64,000 nucleotides of DNA from Bdellovibrionales bacterium (GTDB lineage Bacteria > Bdellovibrionota > Bdellovibrionia > Bdellovibrionales > JAGQZY01), in contig JAIEOS010000117.1 of assembly GCA_019750295.1 (NCBI GenBank), forward strand, positions 1-64,000. The letters run 5' to 3'. Made by a program: the position numbers and the translations under genes. The notes beneath the pieces are model-generated. The model saw nothing but the letters and a program-made list of their open reading frames with translations, was not told the origin of the DNA and did not search any database. Shown here piece after piece: positions 36,424 to 45,046 of this stretch (position 1 is its first letter; the number at the start of each line of letters is the position of its first letter).

Positions 36424-37608
36424 ATGGCCTATAAAGCGCTGATCATTTTGATTGAACCCCCTTTGCCTTTTGGCAATGCGGCCAGCCGCTGGTTCCATGT
36501 ATTGGTCCAGGGATTTAAAGCCCGGGGCTATGACTTTGATGTCCTCGTCACCAGTGGAAACGATAAGGATCTCGACAAAGCGCGAGTCGTTTTTAAAGAC
36601 TGGCGCAATATGCATTTCTTCGCGTTTGATAAGCCCAAAGGATTTTTATCAAAAATCAAAACCATACTGTATCCGCAAAAGTTTTCGTTGAGTGCCGAGT
36701 TTCTAAAAAAACTGGAGAGTTTAAATCCCGACTCCTACGATATCATTCACGTGGAGCAGACTTGGGCGGGCTGGGGCACATGGGCTTGGCCTCACAAAAC
36801 GCTGATCAATGTTCATTTCCTTTTAGCCATTGATTTAGAGTTAGAAAAACCGAAAGGACTTAAATATCGATTTATGTTCCAAAGGTGGTTTGCGGCGGAG
36901 AAAAAAATTTTAAATCATTATCCGCACATTCGGACCTGTTCGCCGCGGCTCAAGGAACACATTCACAGCTGGGGTGTTCCTAAAAAACACTTAGAGTCGA
37001 TTCCTTTTGGAATTGATTTGTCTCTCTATCCTTTTATTTCCACCTCGCAAAGGCAAACTCAAGAGCCCATCATTACGGTTATAGGAAATATGCAGTGGTC
37101 GCCTTCGCTTTCGGCCGCAAAGAGATTGGCCGGAGAACTGTGGCCCGAGATTCTCCGACAAATTCCAAACGCTAAACTGAGAATTGTGGGTTGGGCCGCG
37201 CGAGAGCATCTCAAAGATTTTCTCGATCAACCTCAAATCGAAATTTTAGAAAACGTGCCCGAAATACAACCCTACTTTGAACAGGCTTCGGTGCTCGTTT
37301 ATGCTCCCGGTCGCGGAAGTGGGATGAAGATCAAAATTCAAGAGGCTTTAGCCTTTGGTGTGCCCGTCGTTACAAACTCAGAAGGGATCGAAGGTCTTAA
37401 TGTGAAAGATATGGTTCACGTCGCTCTTGGAGAAACCAATGAGGAGTTGATTGCGAAGACGGTTCAAATTCTTAAAGATCCGTCGCTCCAAGAATCTCTA
37501 AGAGTCAACGGCCGTAAGATGTTAGAAAAGCAGTGCGGGCCCGAAGCGACGCTTTCGCAGATCGAAAAACTTCACCGCCGTATCATCGCGTCCCATCGAC
37601 CTATTTAA
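36424..37608 (+). CDS. Glycosyltransferase, GT-B fold (GT4-like)
   Basis: A 394-residue cytoplasmic glycosyltransferase. N-terminal Rossmann domain begins LIILIEPPLPFGNAASRWFH; the C-terminal donor domain has VIGNMQWSPSLSAAKRL and APGRGSGMKIKIQEALAFGVPVVT, the GT4-type nucleotide-sugar site with its Glu. Acceptor is unknown and no polysaccharide cluster surrounds it. Start taken at ATG 36424; the longer frame overlaps the divergent gene. Its 3' end overlaps rnhA by eight bases on the opposite strand. Confidence 0.82.
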   Translation: MAYKALIILIEPPLPFGNAASRWFHVLVQGFKARGYDFDVLVTSGNDKDLDKARVVFKDWRNMHFFAFDKPKGFLSKIKTILYPQKFSLSAEFLKKLESLNPDSYDIIHVEQTWAGWGTWAWPHKTLINVHFLLAIDLELEKPKGLKYRFMFQRWFAAEKKILNHYPHIRTCSPRLKEHIHSWGVPKKHLESIPFGIDLSLYPFISTSQRQTQEPIITVIGNMQWSPSLSAAKRLAGELWPEILRQIPNAKLRIVGWAAREHLKDFLDQPQIEILENVPEIQPYFEQASVLVYAPGRGSGMKIKIQEALAFGVPVVTNSEGIEGLNVKDMVHVALGETNEELIAKTVQILKDPSLQESLRVNGRKMLEKQCGPEATLSQIEKLHRRIIASHRPI

Positions 37609-38338
37609 GATCTTTCGAAGAGTAGCCCCATTCGGCGAGAATCACTTCTTCGTCCGCCGGGGATAGTGCTTTTTTAAATTTAGCACCGGAGCGGCCTTTC
37701 ACTCGGCGTTCGCAATCGGACCACGTTTGATGGCGCTCCACTGTGCCATTCACTGCGCTTAAGTAAGAGTAAGCTTTGGCTTTAGGGGTGGCCTCGCGCA
37801 TGGGCGGCAGAGAAGTGTCTTCGGGTAGATCGTAAGGATTGTGTTCGTACTGGAGGAGAGGTCCGTCGTACAATTCGCAGTACTGTCTCTTCGAAAAGCA
37901 AACTGCAATTTCGTCACAGCGTTCGTTGCCGGGATTGCCTTGATGTCCCCGCACATAGTGCCAAGTGACATTGTTTTTTCCTCGTCGGGAATGAAGCGCA
38001 TGCAGCTCTTGCCACTGTTGCTTGTTAGCGACGGGTTCGCCTTGGGCGTTGACCCAACCTTTGCGCATCCAGCCCCAGATCCACTGAGTGATGCCGCGAA
38101 TGACATAGGTGGAATCGGTGCAGACCATCACATCTTCAGCACGGTCATGAATCGACTCGAAGGCGCTGATGACGGCTTGAAGTTCCATTTGATTGTTGGT
38201 TGTGGCCGGTTGGCCGCCGCCGAACTCGCGCACTTGCCCCTCGGGGAGAGTCACGATGCAGCCCCAGCCGCCAGGGCCGGGATTCCCCGAACACGCTCCA
38301 TCCGTATGAATAACAATTTTGTCTTTAAACGAAGTCAC
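37601..38338 (-). CDS. rnhA: Ribonuclease HI with C-terminal hybrid-binding-like domain
   Basis: Degrades RNA in RNA-DNA hybrids. Residues 5-150 are a complete RNase HI: IHTDGACSGNPGPGGWG (Asp), NQMELQAVI (Glu), CTDSTYVI (Asp), GHQGNPGNERCDEIA (His-Asp). At 245 residues it is ~90 longer than the family norm. The extra C-terminus (AYSYLSAVNGTVERHQTW, DCERRVKGRSGAKFKKALS, EEVILAEWG) matches the hybrid-binding/viroplasmin domain that eukaryotic RNase H1 carries at its N-terminus. The domain order is therefore inverted. Confidence 0.92.
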   Translation of the reverse strand: MTSFKDKIVIHTDGACSGNPGPGGWGCIVTLPEGQVREFGGGQPATTNNQMELQAVISAFESIHDRAEDVMVCTDSTYVIRGITQWIWGWMRKGWVNAQGEPVANKQQWQELHALHSRRGKNNVTWHYVRGHQGNPGNERCDEIAVCFSKRQYCELYDGPLLQYEHNPYDLPEDTSLPPMREATPKAKAYSYLSAVNGTVERHQTWSDCERRVKGRSGAKFKKALSPADEEVILAEWGYSSKDLK

Positions 38339-38498
38339 GAAGGGATGTTAGTCAACGCTCTTGAATTTGTCCACGGAACTTTGGAGCTTATCTCCCCAGT
38401 TCTTCCTAAATTGCCCCGATTGTAAGCTGAAAACAGCCACTTCGTAGGCAGGAGGCTTGACGGTCTGTGGGCTTATTGTGGGCTCGGCGTTTGCAAAG

Positions 38499-39590
38499 AT
38501 GGAAAGCATGTTTGAACACATTTTTGAAAGCATCGTCGTCAGAAAAGGTCAGCCAGAAACTCAACTGAGTGAACAGCGTTTTAAAGAACAGTACCGTAGG
38601 AATTTTTTTGATCCTCATTTTAAGGATGTGTCCGTGGAAGTGGAACGCATCGTGGAGAGGGCGTGGGAAAACTACAACGCCCATCGAAAAGCTCCCATCA
38701 CGGTGAAGGCGGGTCCCGCGTTTAAGGATCCCGAATATAAACTTTCGGCCGAGTGGCTTTCCGCTCACCAAAAAATTCAAAAGGCGCAGGCCGCATGGAC
38801 CACATCAAAGAACCGAGTGCTTGTGATCAATGGTTCGCCACGCAATGAGCACACCTGTCCCGGAGAAATTCCCAAAAGCTATCGTATGGTGGAGGCCGCC
38901 AAAGAGATTTTTATGGAGAAAGGGGTTGAGATCGACTTTTTAGATTTAAGTCGCGTGACCTCTGAGTACGGGAAAACGATTCATCCCTGTAAGGGATGTG
39001 TTTCGACGTCCATGGCTCTTTGTCACTGGCCCTGCTCGTGTTATCCCAACCACTCGCTCGGTCATCATCATGACTGGATGAACGAGATCTACGAAAAATG
39101 GGTGAGTGCTCATGGGATCATGATTATCACTCCGGTGCATTGGTACCAAACTCCGAGTGTTTTAAAACTGATGATCGATCGATTGGTCTGCGCCGATGGT
39201 GGAAACGCAGATCCAACGAGCACTTCTGGAAAAAATGTCATCCAAGCGAAAAAAATGGAGCTGGCCGGTTGGCCCTATCCAAAACATCTTGCCGGGCGAG
39301 CTTTTTCCGTCGTTGTTCATGGAGATGCCACAGGTGTGAATAATGTTCGTCATCATCTTGTGGATTGGCTTAGGGACATGGAACTTATTCCCGCCGGCCG
39401 TAGCGGAATGCTCGAAGGTTACATCGGCTACAACCAACCTTATGCGAGCAGCCACCACGATCTTGATGCCGACAAAAATTTTATGACGGAAGTTAAAAAC
39501 GGGGCGCTAAGCCTGGTCGAAAAAATCAATAGCATTCGCGCGGGAGTCGTTGAGCCAGATCATGGCTTATCTCACGCGATCAAAAAATAG
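38499..39590 (+). CDS. NAD(P)H-dependent FMN-reductase-like flavoprotein
   Basis: A 363-residue flavodoxin-fold protein. VLVINGSPRNEH is the FMN phosphate loop; later come HPCKGCVSTS (CxxC), ITPVHWYQTPSVLKLMIDRLVCADGG and FSVVVHGDATGVNNVRHHL. An N-terminal helical region of ~100 residues precedes the flavin domain. Likely a quinone or multimeric flavodoxin reductase. Start uncertain: ATG 38499 is used, ATG 38508 is as good. The MAPEG gene follows after eight bases. Confidence 0.8.
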   Translation: MESMFEHIFESIVVRKGQPETQLSEQRFKEQYRRNFFDPHFKDVSVEVERIVERAWENYNAHRKAPITVKAGPAFKDPEYKLSAEWLSAHQKIQKAQAAWTTSKNRVLVINGSPRNEHTCPGEIPKSYRMVEAAKEIFMEKGVEIDFLDLSRVTSEYGKTIHPCKGCVSTSMALCHWPCSCYPNHSLGHHHDWMNEIYEKWVSAHGIMIITPVHWYQTPSVLKLMIDRLVCADGGNADPTSTSGKNVIQAKKMELAGWPYPKHLAGRAFSVVVHGDATGVNNVRHHLVDWLRDMELIPAGRSGMLEGYIGYNQPYASSHHDLDADKNFMTEVKNGALSLVEKINSIRAGVVEPDHGLSHAIKK

Positions 39591-39598
39591 GAGACATT

Positions 39599-39988
39599 AT
39601 GAGCACTGAATTAACCATGTTAGGATACACTATAGTTTTAGGAATCGTGCAGTTGTTGATGGCCGCCCAGGCTTCAACATCCGAGTATGGTTTGGCCTGG
39701 AACTTGAGTCCCCGAGACGAAAAGAAGCCCGAGTTAAGAGGTGTTAAGGGGCGCATTGAGCGATCGTTTAAAAATTTTCAAGAGACATTTCCCTTTTTTG
39801 TGGCGGCAGTCGTGTTGGTGACGGTATCGAATCAGAGCAGTCCCATCACCTCTTTAGGTGCGCAGATTTATTTTGCAGCACGCATCGTGTATATTCCTCT
39901 TTATATTGCCGGAATTCCAGTGGTGCGCTCTTTAGTGTGGCTGGGCTCGTTGATTGGCATTGGAATGATGTTGATCGCACTCTTCTAA
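39599..39988 (+). CDS. MAPEG-family membrane protein
   Basis: A 129-residue protein with four membrane segments. The MAPEG pattern is seen in RGVKGRIERSFKNFQETFPFF (glutathione-binding Arg and Glu-Asn-like segment) and IYFAARIVYIPLYIAGIPVVRS. Bacterial members include glutathione-dependent enzymes. AGGAG precedes the ATG. Probably in an operon with the upstream flavoprotein, pointing to redox or detoxification work. Confidence 0.88.
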   Translation: MSTELTMLGYTIVLGIVQLLMAAQASTSEYGLAWNLSPRDEKKPELRGVKGRIERSFKNFQETFPFFVAAVVLVTVSNQSSPITSLGAQIYFAARIVYIPLYIAGIPVVRSLVWLGSLIGIGMMLIALF

Positions 39989-40141
39989 GCGACCAGAGGA
40001 GGGTTCAGCTCTCCTAATGCGGTGACTCGTCTAAAAATCTTACATGAAACCGAGTTAAAGTTGTCAAAGACGTCAGCGCTCATCATATTGCATTTTCGTT
40101 AAAACCACCGAGGGGTTCGGTGGGAATTGCAAGGGGTTGCT

Positions 40142-41266
40142 GTGCGGGGTTTTGGGATCTTCTTATTTTTATATTTAGTTTTACCACAAAGTGGTTGGGC
40201 GGCTCCCGCGTGCACCGAAATTTTTTTTAAATCATCCGACTACTTACTTCCGCTGCGTCCGGCGCAGGAAACGCCGATCTCGATGCAAGGCAAAGCGATA
40301 GGAGTTATCGAGAGCATGAATCTGTGGATTCAGGTGCTCGACGGCCACTTACCCGTCGGTCGGTTTGAACTGCAAACTTTGGATAGATCTTACCGAACTT
40401 CCGCATTTTTAGTGAGCGGAAAGGGCCCGATTCTCGTCATTGGGCTCAACTCCGAAGGTCGATCGGAGAGGGCTCATAAAATCGTTGTCTCCCATGAATT
40501 TGGTCATTTGGTGTTTTTCGAAAATGTCGTCTTTGAGTTTCGCGGAAAAAAATGGACGCTGGCAGAAGCTTTCTCGGAAGCGGCCCGGTCCCAGGAGCGC
40601 CTGAGGTTCAATCTCGAATATCAAAGACTCGTTTCCGAAATCAGAGAGCTGGACGAAGTTCTTAAGCTTGCGAAGATGGCTGGTAAAACGGATCAAATCC
40701 GCGACCTCTCCGAAGCGATGGCGCGCCGACAGGAAAAAGCCATGGAAATTGATGATCGGCATGCCTTTGCCGATTACGCCAACGATGTGCTTTTAGTTTA
40801 TAACGAACTCTTTGCCGATGCTTTCGCGCTTCTGATGAATAGTAAGAATCCAAGGGCCATCACCGAGTCCATCGACATCGAACACGATAGTCATTTGAAT
40901 TTTTTGAGTCAGCAACTAATGAACCGCGCGAACAACGACGGTAAAAATGTTCCGGCTCCAAGGGAGTTCGCCGTCACTGGTTTTAAAAACTGGAAACACG
41001 AATTAGGTGATGCGTATACGTTGCTCGATCCCGCGCGGGGAGTACTGTGGGAACTTTACATGAAGAATATAAAGCCCGAGCACATCCCGTTATTCCTTAA
41101 AACGTTTATCGATGCTACAGGTCGCCATGTGAGCGATCGGATGGCCACATCTTCGGTGAATCCTCGCGTTTCGGCTCGCGAAGCTGATCCCATGGAGTTG
41201 AATCAGTCTTTCCTGAGATACTTCAGAGCCGCTGCGAACAGAAATGGTTTGCCGATCTCGAAATAA
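40142..41266 (+). CDS. Secreted HExxH metallopeptidase-like protein
   Basis: A 374-residue protein starting with GTG 40142 (AAGGGG at 40131-40136) and a signal peptide ending near GWAAPAC. It has a zincin-type site, VVSHEFGHLVFFE, at about residues 118-130, and a later ELFADAFALLMNSK that could supply a third ligand. No known peptidase family matches over the full length. Possibly a periplasmic protease. Confidence 0.7.
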   Translation: MRGFGIFLFLYLVLPQSGWAAPACTEIFFKSSDYLLPLRPAQETPISMQGKAIGVIESMNLWIQVLDGHLPVGRFELQTLDRSYRTSAFLVSGKGPILVIGLNSEGRSERAHKIVVSHEFGHLVFFENVVFEFRGKKWTLAEAFSEAARSQERLRFNLEYQRLVSEIRELDEVLKLAKMAGKTDQIRDLSEAMARRQEKAMEIDDRHAFADYANDVLLVYNELFADAFALLMNSKNPRAITESIDIEHDSHLNFLSQQLMNRANNDGKNVPAPREFAVTGFKNWKHELGDAYTLLDPARGVLWELYMKNIKPEHIPLFLKTFIDATGRHVSDRMATSSVNPRVSAREADPMELNQSFLRYFRAAANRNGLPISK

Positions 41267-42670
41267 TTATTCCAGGCTATATTTGATCCGTAAGCGCTGC
41301 AAATTCTCTCGATGGGCGCGCACCGTAAGGGTGACGCCACCTTCGGTGTAGACCTCATTGAGCACACGCATTTGGGCGCGAATTTCGCCGATGACCCCCT
41401 GGACGTTGTAAGGGATAAATACGTCCTCATCCACCATGGGGCTCTCAAAATGTCGGACCAGGGTTTGATGAAGGGCCATCACATCTTCCGGATTCTTTGC
41501 CGAAAGAAAAATGGCTTCGGGAAATTCGACTTTCAATTGTATCAATTCCTCTGGGGACAATCGGTCGATCTTGTTTAAAACTAAACGACTCGGGACTTCG
41601 CCCGCTCCCACTTCCGCCAATACCGCTTTTGTCACTTCCAGTTGGGAACGAAATGTGGGATCCGACGAATCTACAACGAATAACAGCAGGGAGGCGTGAA
41701 GGGCCTCGTCCAATGTGGATTTAAAAGAAGCGACGAGATCGTGCGGGAGTTTTTTAATAAAGCCCACCGTGTCCGAAATCAAAATTTTGGGCTGAGTTTC
41801 GGGATAGATCCCACGAATAGTGGTATCTAGGGTGGCAAATAATTTGTCGGCGACAAGAACTTCGCTGCCGGTGAGAGCACGCATCAGCGACGACTTCCCC
41901 GCATTCGTATAACCCACAAGGGCCACGGTGATCTCTTCGCGACGGGATCGACGGGAGTCTTGCTCGTCGGCGATTTCTGCTAGTTCTTCTTTAAGCTCTT
42001 TAATGCGATCGCGAATCTTACGACGATCCAGCTCAATACTTGTTTCGCCGGAGCCCTTACCGCCACCACCTTGTTGCCGATCGTGCTTCCCCGTTTCTCG
42101 GATGCGAGGAGCGAGGTAAGCGAGACGTGCGATTTCCACTTGCAGTTTTGCGGCGCGAGTTTTGGCGTGGCGGCTAAAGATTTCAATAATGACTCCGGTA
42201 CGATCCAAGGCCGGAACACCGGTGGCGCTTTCTAGATTTCTCAATTGGGACGGAGAAAGTTCAGTGTCGACGATGACTAAATTGGCCTTTGCACGATTTC
42301 CATCTTCAGATGCGGCCTCCTCTTCGTCAGTGTCTTCATCGTCCGCATTATCTTGAGGGTCGTCGTCGGAGGTTCGTTCAAAGCGCAAAGCCGCTTTATG
42401 TTTTTTCCGAACAAATGTCGGTCCCACGACTCCAGGGCCACCGGTCCACTTTGCCAGTTCTTGCAATTTCCCGTCGCCGAGAACGTTGGCGCTGCGATCG
42501 GAGTCTTTTTTTTGCGTGATCTGATGGACCACCTTACAACCCATCGTTGTCACTAAACGGGCGAGTTCCGCCAGCGAAGCTTGATTTTCGGTGTCCGAAA
42601 CCGTGGGAAGTTGAATGCTCACTAATACGGCGTTTAATGGTTTAGCTTGAGTCGATGTTGTCATGGTCAT
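41267..42670 (-). CDS. hflX: Ribosome-associated GTPase HflX, with acidic insert
   Basis: A 467-residue GTPase that splits stalled or hibernating ribosomes. G motifs: VGYTNAGKSSLM, DTTIRG, DTVGF and NKID; the N-domain ends with LSPSQLRNLE and DRTGVIIEIF, followed by the glycine-rich RQQGGGGKGSGE and the helical linker. A block of ~25 mostly Asp/Glu residues (DDDPQDNADDEDTDEEE) interrupts the N-domain around residue 105, absent from typical HflX. Start is the ATG at 42670 or 42664; neither has a strong site. Confidence 0.92.
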   Translation of the reverse strand: MTMTTSTQAKPLNAVLVSIQLPTVSDTENQASLAELARLVTTMGCKVVHQITQKKDSDRSANVLGDGKLQELAKWTGGPGVVGPTFVRKKHKAALRFERTSDDDPQDNADDEDTDEEEAASEDGNRAKANLVIVDTELSPSQLRNLESATGVPALDRTGVIIEIFSRHAKTRAAKLQVEIARLAYLAPRIRETGKHDRQQGGGGKGSGETSIELDRRKIRDRIKELKEELAEIADEQDSRRSRREEITVALVGYTNAGKSSLMRALTGSEVLVADKLFATLDTTIRGIYPETQPKILISDTVGFIKKLPHDLVASFKSTLDEALHASLLLFVVDSSDPTFRSQLEVTKAVLAEVGAGEVPSRLVLNKIDRLSPEELIQLKVEFPEAIFLSAKNPEDVMALHQTLVRHFESPMVDEDVFIPYNVQGVIGEIRAQMRVLNEVYTEGGVTLTVRAHRENLQRLRIKYSLE

Positions 42671-42751
42671 GTTTTTATAACAGAAGGCCGCCAACGTCCT
42701 GTGATTTCTTTTAGATTGCATCGCTTCTTTAAGCGTATATATTTTGAAGGA

Positions 42752-43612
42752 ATGAGAATCTTCTGCCTAAGCCTCATTGTCGCCTGTATTGGCTGCCAGT
42801 CCCTCAAGGAGCCCTATTCCGTGCGAGAGTCCTGCGTGATTAAGGATTATAAGTTTACCGATAAAGCTCAACCCGACGAGTTCGTCGTCCATGTTTCCTT
42901 ATATGCCGGTGAGTCACCGTCCGATCGATCGATTCTGCTGATGCCACCGACGGGAGGTACGAACATGATCGATCGCAGCTTTGCGAGAACTTTCTGTAAA
43001 GCTGGTTTTGACGTTTATATTCTCAATAGCTGGACAGGGGACGACGAGGCCAACATCGATTATGGGATTCACCAGAGACTGTACACGCGCATGCTCAAGG
43101 CGGTGGATTACACGCTGACCCATATTCATAGCCCCTTTGTGGGAATGTTTGGAACAAGTTTAGGCGGCATCTTTACGGCGGTGGCCATCAATCATTTTGA
43201 TCGAATCGACGCGGCCTTTTCCGTGGTGGGTGGAGCGCCGATTCCGGAGCTGATCGTGACCTCCGATCAGATCGCAATGGTAAATCTAAAAAAGCGACGC
43301 CAAGAAAAGTTTAGACCACAAACCGAAGCGGAGATGATCGCAGAGATTTACCAAAACTTTAATTTAGATCCGTTTAAGACCGAGCCCAAATTTAGAAACA
43401 AAATCACCGGCGTGTTTGTTTCTACCGGAGATCAAACCGTGCCCTCTCAATATCAGATGGCTCTAAAGGAGTTATGGCAACCGAAGACGGTGTACACCGT
43501 CTCCAACGGGCATTTTCTTTCGATTCTGCGTTCGTGGCTCTACGACGAGGAGTTCACGCAATTTTTCGTAGAAAGCTATCAGCAGAAAAAATCCTTGAAG
43601 TCTCCGCCATAA
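42752..43612 (+). CDS. Alpha/beta-hydrolase lipoprotein
   Basis: A 286-residue lipoprotein (signal MRIFCLSLIVACIGC) with an alpha/beta-hydrolase domain: LMPPTGGTNMID loop, nucleophile elbow GMFGTSLGGIF, TGDQTVPSQY (acid region) and NGHFLSILRSW (His). GAAGG precedes the ATG. The substrate is unknown; exported esterase or lipase are possible. Confidence 0.82.
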   Translation: MRIFCLSLIVACIGCQSLKEPYSVRESCVIKDYKFTDKAQPDEFVVHVSLYAGESPSDRSILLMPPTGGTNMIDRSFARTFCKAGFDVYILNSWTGDDEANIDYGIHQRLYTRMLKAVDYTLTHIHSPFVGMFGTSLGGIFTAVAINHFDRIDAAFSVVGGAPIPELIVTSDQIAMVNLKKRRQEKFRPQTEAEMIAEIYQNFNLDPFKTEPKFRNKITGVFVSTGDQTVPSQYQMALKELWQPKTVYTVSNGHFLSILRSWLYDEEFTQFFVESYQQKKSLKSPP

Positions 43613-43631
43613 TCGGCAGAGAACATAGAGG

Positions 43632-44015
43632 TTAAGCGAGCTTGTTCGTTTTGGCGGAGCTTGTGCCGAAGGCTTCGGAAACCGCGGAGAGAAGATCCTT
43701 GCGGCTAAAAGGTTTAATAATAAAATTATCGATTTCCATTTCAAAAACAGCACGAGCCTCTAAGTTTTCAGGAACGCCGGTCATGAGTATAAATGGAATA
43801 TATTTTCCTGAGCGAACCCACTTCAAGAGTTCAAAGCCGTTCATCTGTGGCATCTTCATGTCACAAACAATCAGATCCACCGTCGATGCGCTAAGAACTG
43901 TTTTGGCCTGGGCCCCATTTGCGGCCTCAAGGATAGTGTAATTGTTGGATCTCAGAATATCACACACCGCTTCGCGAAGGTGCGTTTCATCTTCGACCAC
44001 CAGTATGGTCTTCAT
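43632..44015 (-). CDS. Single-domain response regulator (CheY-like)
   Basis: A 127-residue receiver domain with no output domain. TILVVEDETHLRE gives the acidic pair, LIVCDMKMPQMNG the phospho-accepting Asp, ILMTG the Thr and FIIKPFSRKDLL the Lys. GAGGAG lies before the ATG at 44015. No histidine kinase is adjacent, so the partner is unknown. Confidence 0.9.
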   Translation of the reverse strand: MKTILVVEDETHLREAVCDILRSNNYTILEAANGAQAKTVLSASTVDLIVCDMKMPQMNGFELLKWVRSGKYIPFILMTGVPENLEARAVFEMEIDNFIIKPFSRKDLLSAVSEAFGTSSAKTNKLA

Positions 44016-44395
44016 GGTTTTCTCCTCGTCGAGTACCTCCATTATAACGGTAGGTCGGGAGTGAATCGTGAATTTATTAATGTCGGATTAAGAATATGGT
44101 TATTGGTCTTAAATCATTGGCGGGCAAAAGGTCCAAAATCTTAAGACATCTTAAGTTAAATTGCAGAATCCTAGACGTAGGATGACGGTGTCTACAAGTT
44201 TAACAGTGACCGAGTTTATAGCGACGAATAGGTCTAATAAAATCGATCCCGAGCGACACTTTGCGCGCGTCAGGCGCCAAAAAAGAAGACAACTGTCGAC
44301 ATGAGACGCAGTTTAGACAGATCCAGACTCATTTTAAGACACTCTGCCACGGCACGCCCATTGCTCTTATGACAATAAAGGACCTGGAGGTCAAA
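44016..44395. other. 380-bp intergenic region between divergent genes
   Basis: Separates the receiver gene (minus) from the SleB-like gene (plus) and must carry both promoters. A CTTAAG-ACAT-CTTAAG type dyad is near 44140-44156. The frame 44261-44395 in phase with the SleB-like gene lacks its own ribosome site and is not taken as coding. Confidence 0.4.
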
Positions 44396-45007
44396 ATGAA
44401 GTTACAGACATTGAAGAAGGCTATGGCCTTGGCTCTGTGCCTAGCGCTTGTCTCGAACGAGGCCTTCGCGCGCCACAATCGACGCACTCGTCGCGCCCCT
44501 GTAAGAACCGCTCAGGAGACCCGCGCTCTCAATTGCCTTGCGGCCGTTGCTGCCGGAGAAGCCGGTGGTCATGGTGAGCGGGCGCAGATCAATACAATGA
44601 AGACGGTTCTCAATCGTTATCGACTAGGTTATGGTTCCAGCATCTGCGGGATTGTTTACGCACGCTCGCAATTTGCGCCACGTCCTGGGCGTGTTACTCC
44701 TCGCATTCGTCAACTGGCCGCGATGATGCTCAGTAAAAGCGCGGATCAAATTGCTACCGCGGCCACTCACTTTCACTCCTATAGAGGCGCCTACGATCGA
44801 CGCGCACCTTGGGCTCGCAGAATGGCTTACTTAGGTTTTGACGGAGCTCATCACTTGTTTCGCTTATCTGGGACACCCAATGCTCGTCTCGCGGCTGTGA
44901 ATCAGCAGCGATTGAATCAGGGCATCTCCGATGGAACTTCTCCGACAATTATGGCCAGTGCGCAGGACATTACGGATGAGGGGCTCTTTACCCTCACCTC
45001 CATTTAG
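44396..45007 (+). CDS. SleB-like cell wall hydrolase
   Basis: A 203-residue secreted protein; TGGAGG at 44385-44390 sets the start at 44396, followed by a signal peptide (to NEAFA). The SleB/CwlJ (Hydrolase_2) domain is seen in CLAAVAAGEAGGHGERAQ (catalytic Glu), TVLNRYR, SSICGIVYARSQFAP and THFHSY, WARRMAYLGFDGAHHLFR. These enzymes cut peptidoglycan glycan strands. An unusual basic segment (RHNRRTRRAPVR) follows the signal. Confidence 0.87.
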   Translation: MKLQTLKKAMALALCLALVSNEAFARHNRRTRRAPVRTAQETRALNCLAAVAAGEAGGHGERAQINTMKTVLNRYRLGYGSSICGIVYARSQFAPRPGRVTPRIRQLAAMMLSKSADQIATAATHFHSYRGAYDRRAPWARRMAYLGFDGAHHLFRLSGTPNARLAAVNQQRLNQGISDGTSPTIMASAQDITDEGLFTLTSI

Positions 45008-45021
45008 AATTTAAATTTCCC

Positions 45022-45046
45022 AAGCCTCAGTGATCTACTGAGGCTT
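45022..45046. terminator. Bidirectional hairpin
   Basis: Ten-base arms AAGCCTCAGT (45022-45031) and ACTGAGGCTT (45037-45046) around GATCT between convergent genes; it covers the stop codon of the minus-strand gene. No long T run on either side. Confidence 0.55.
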
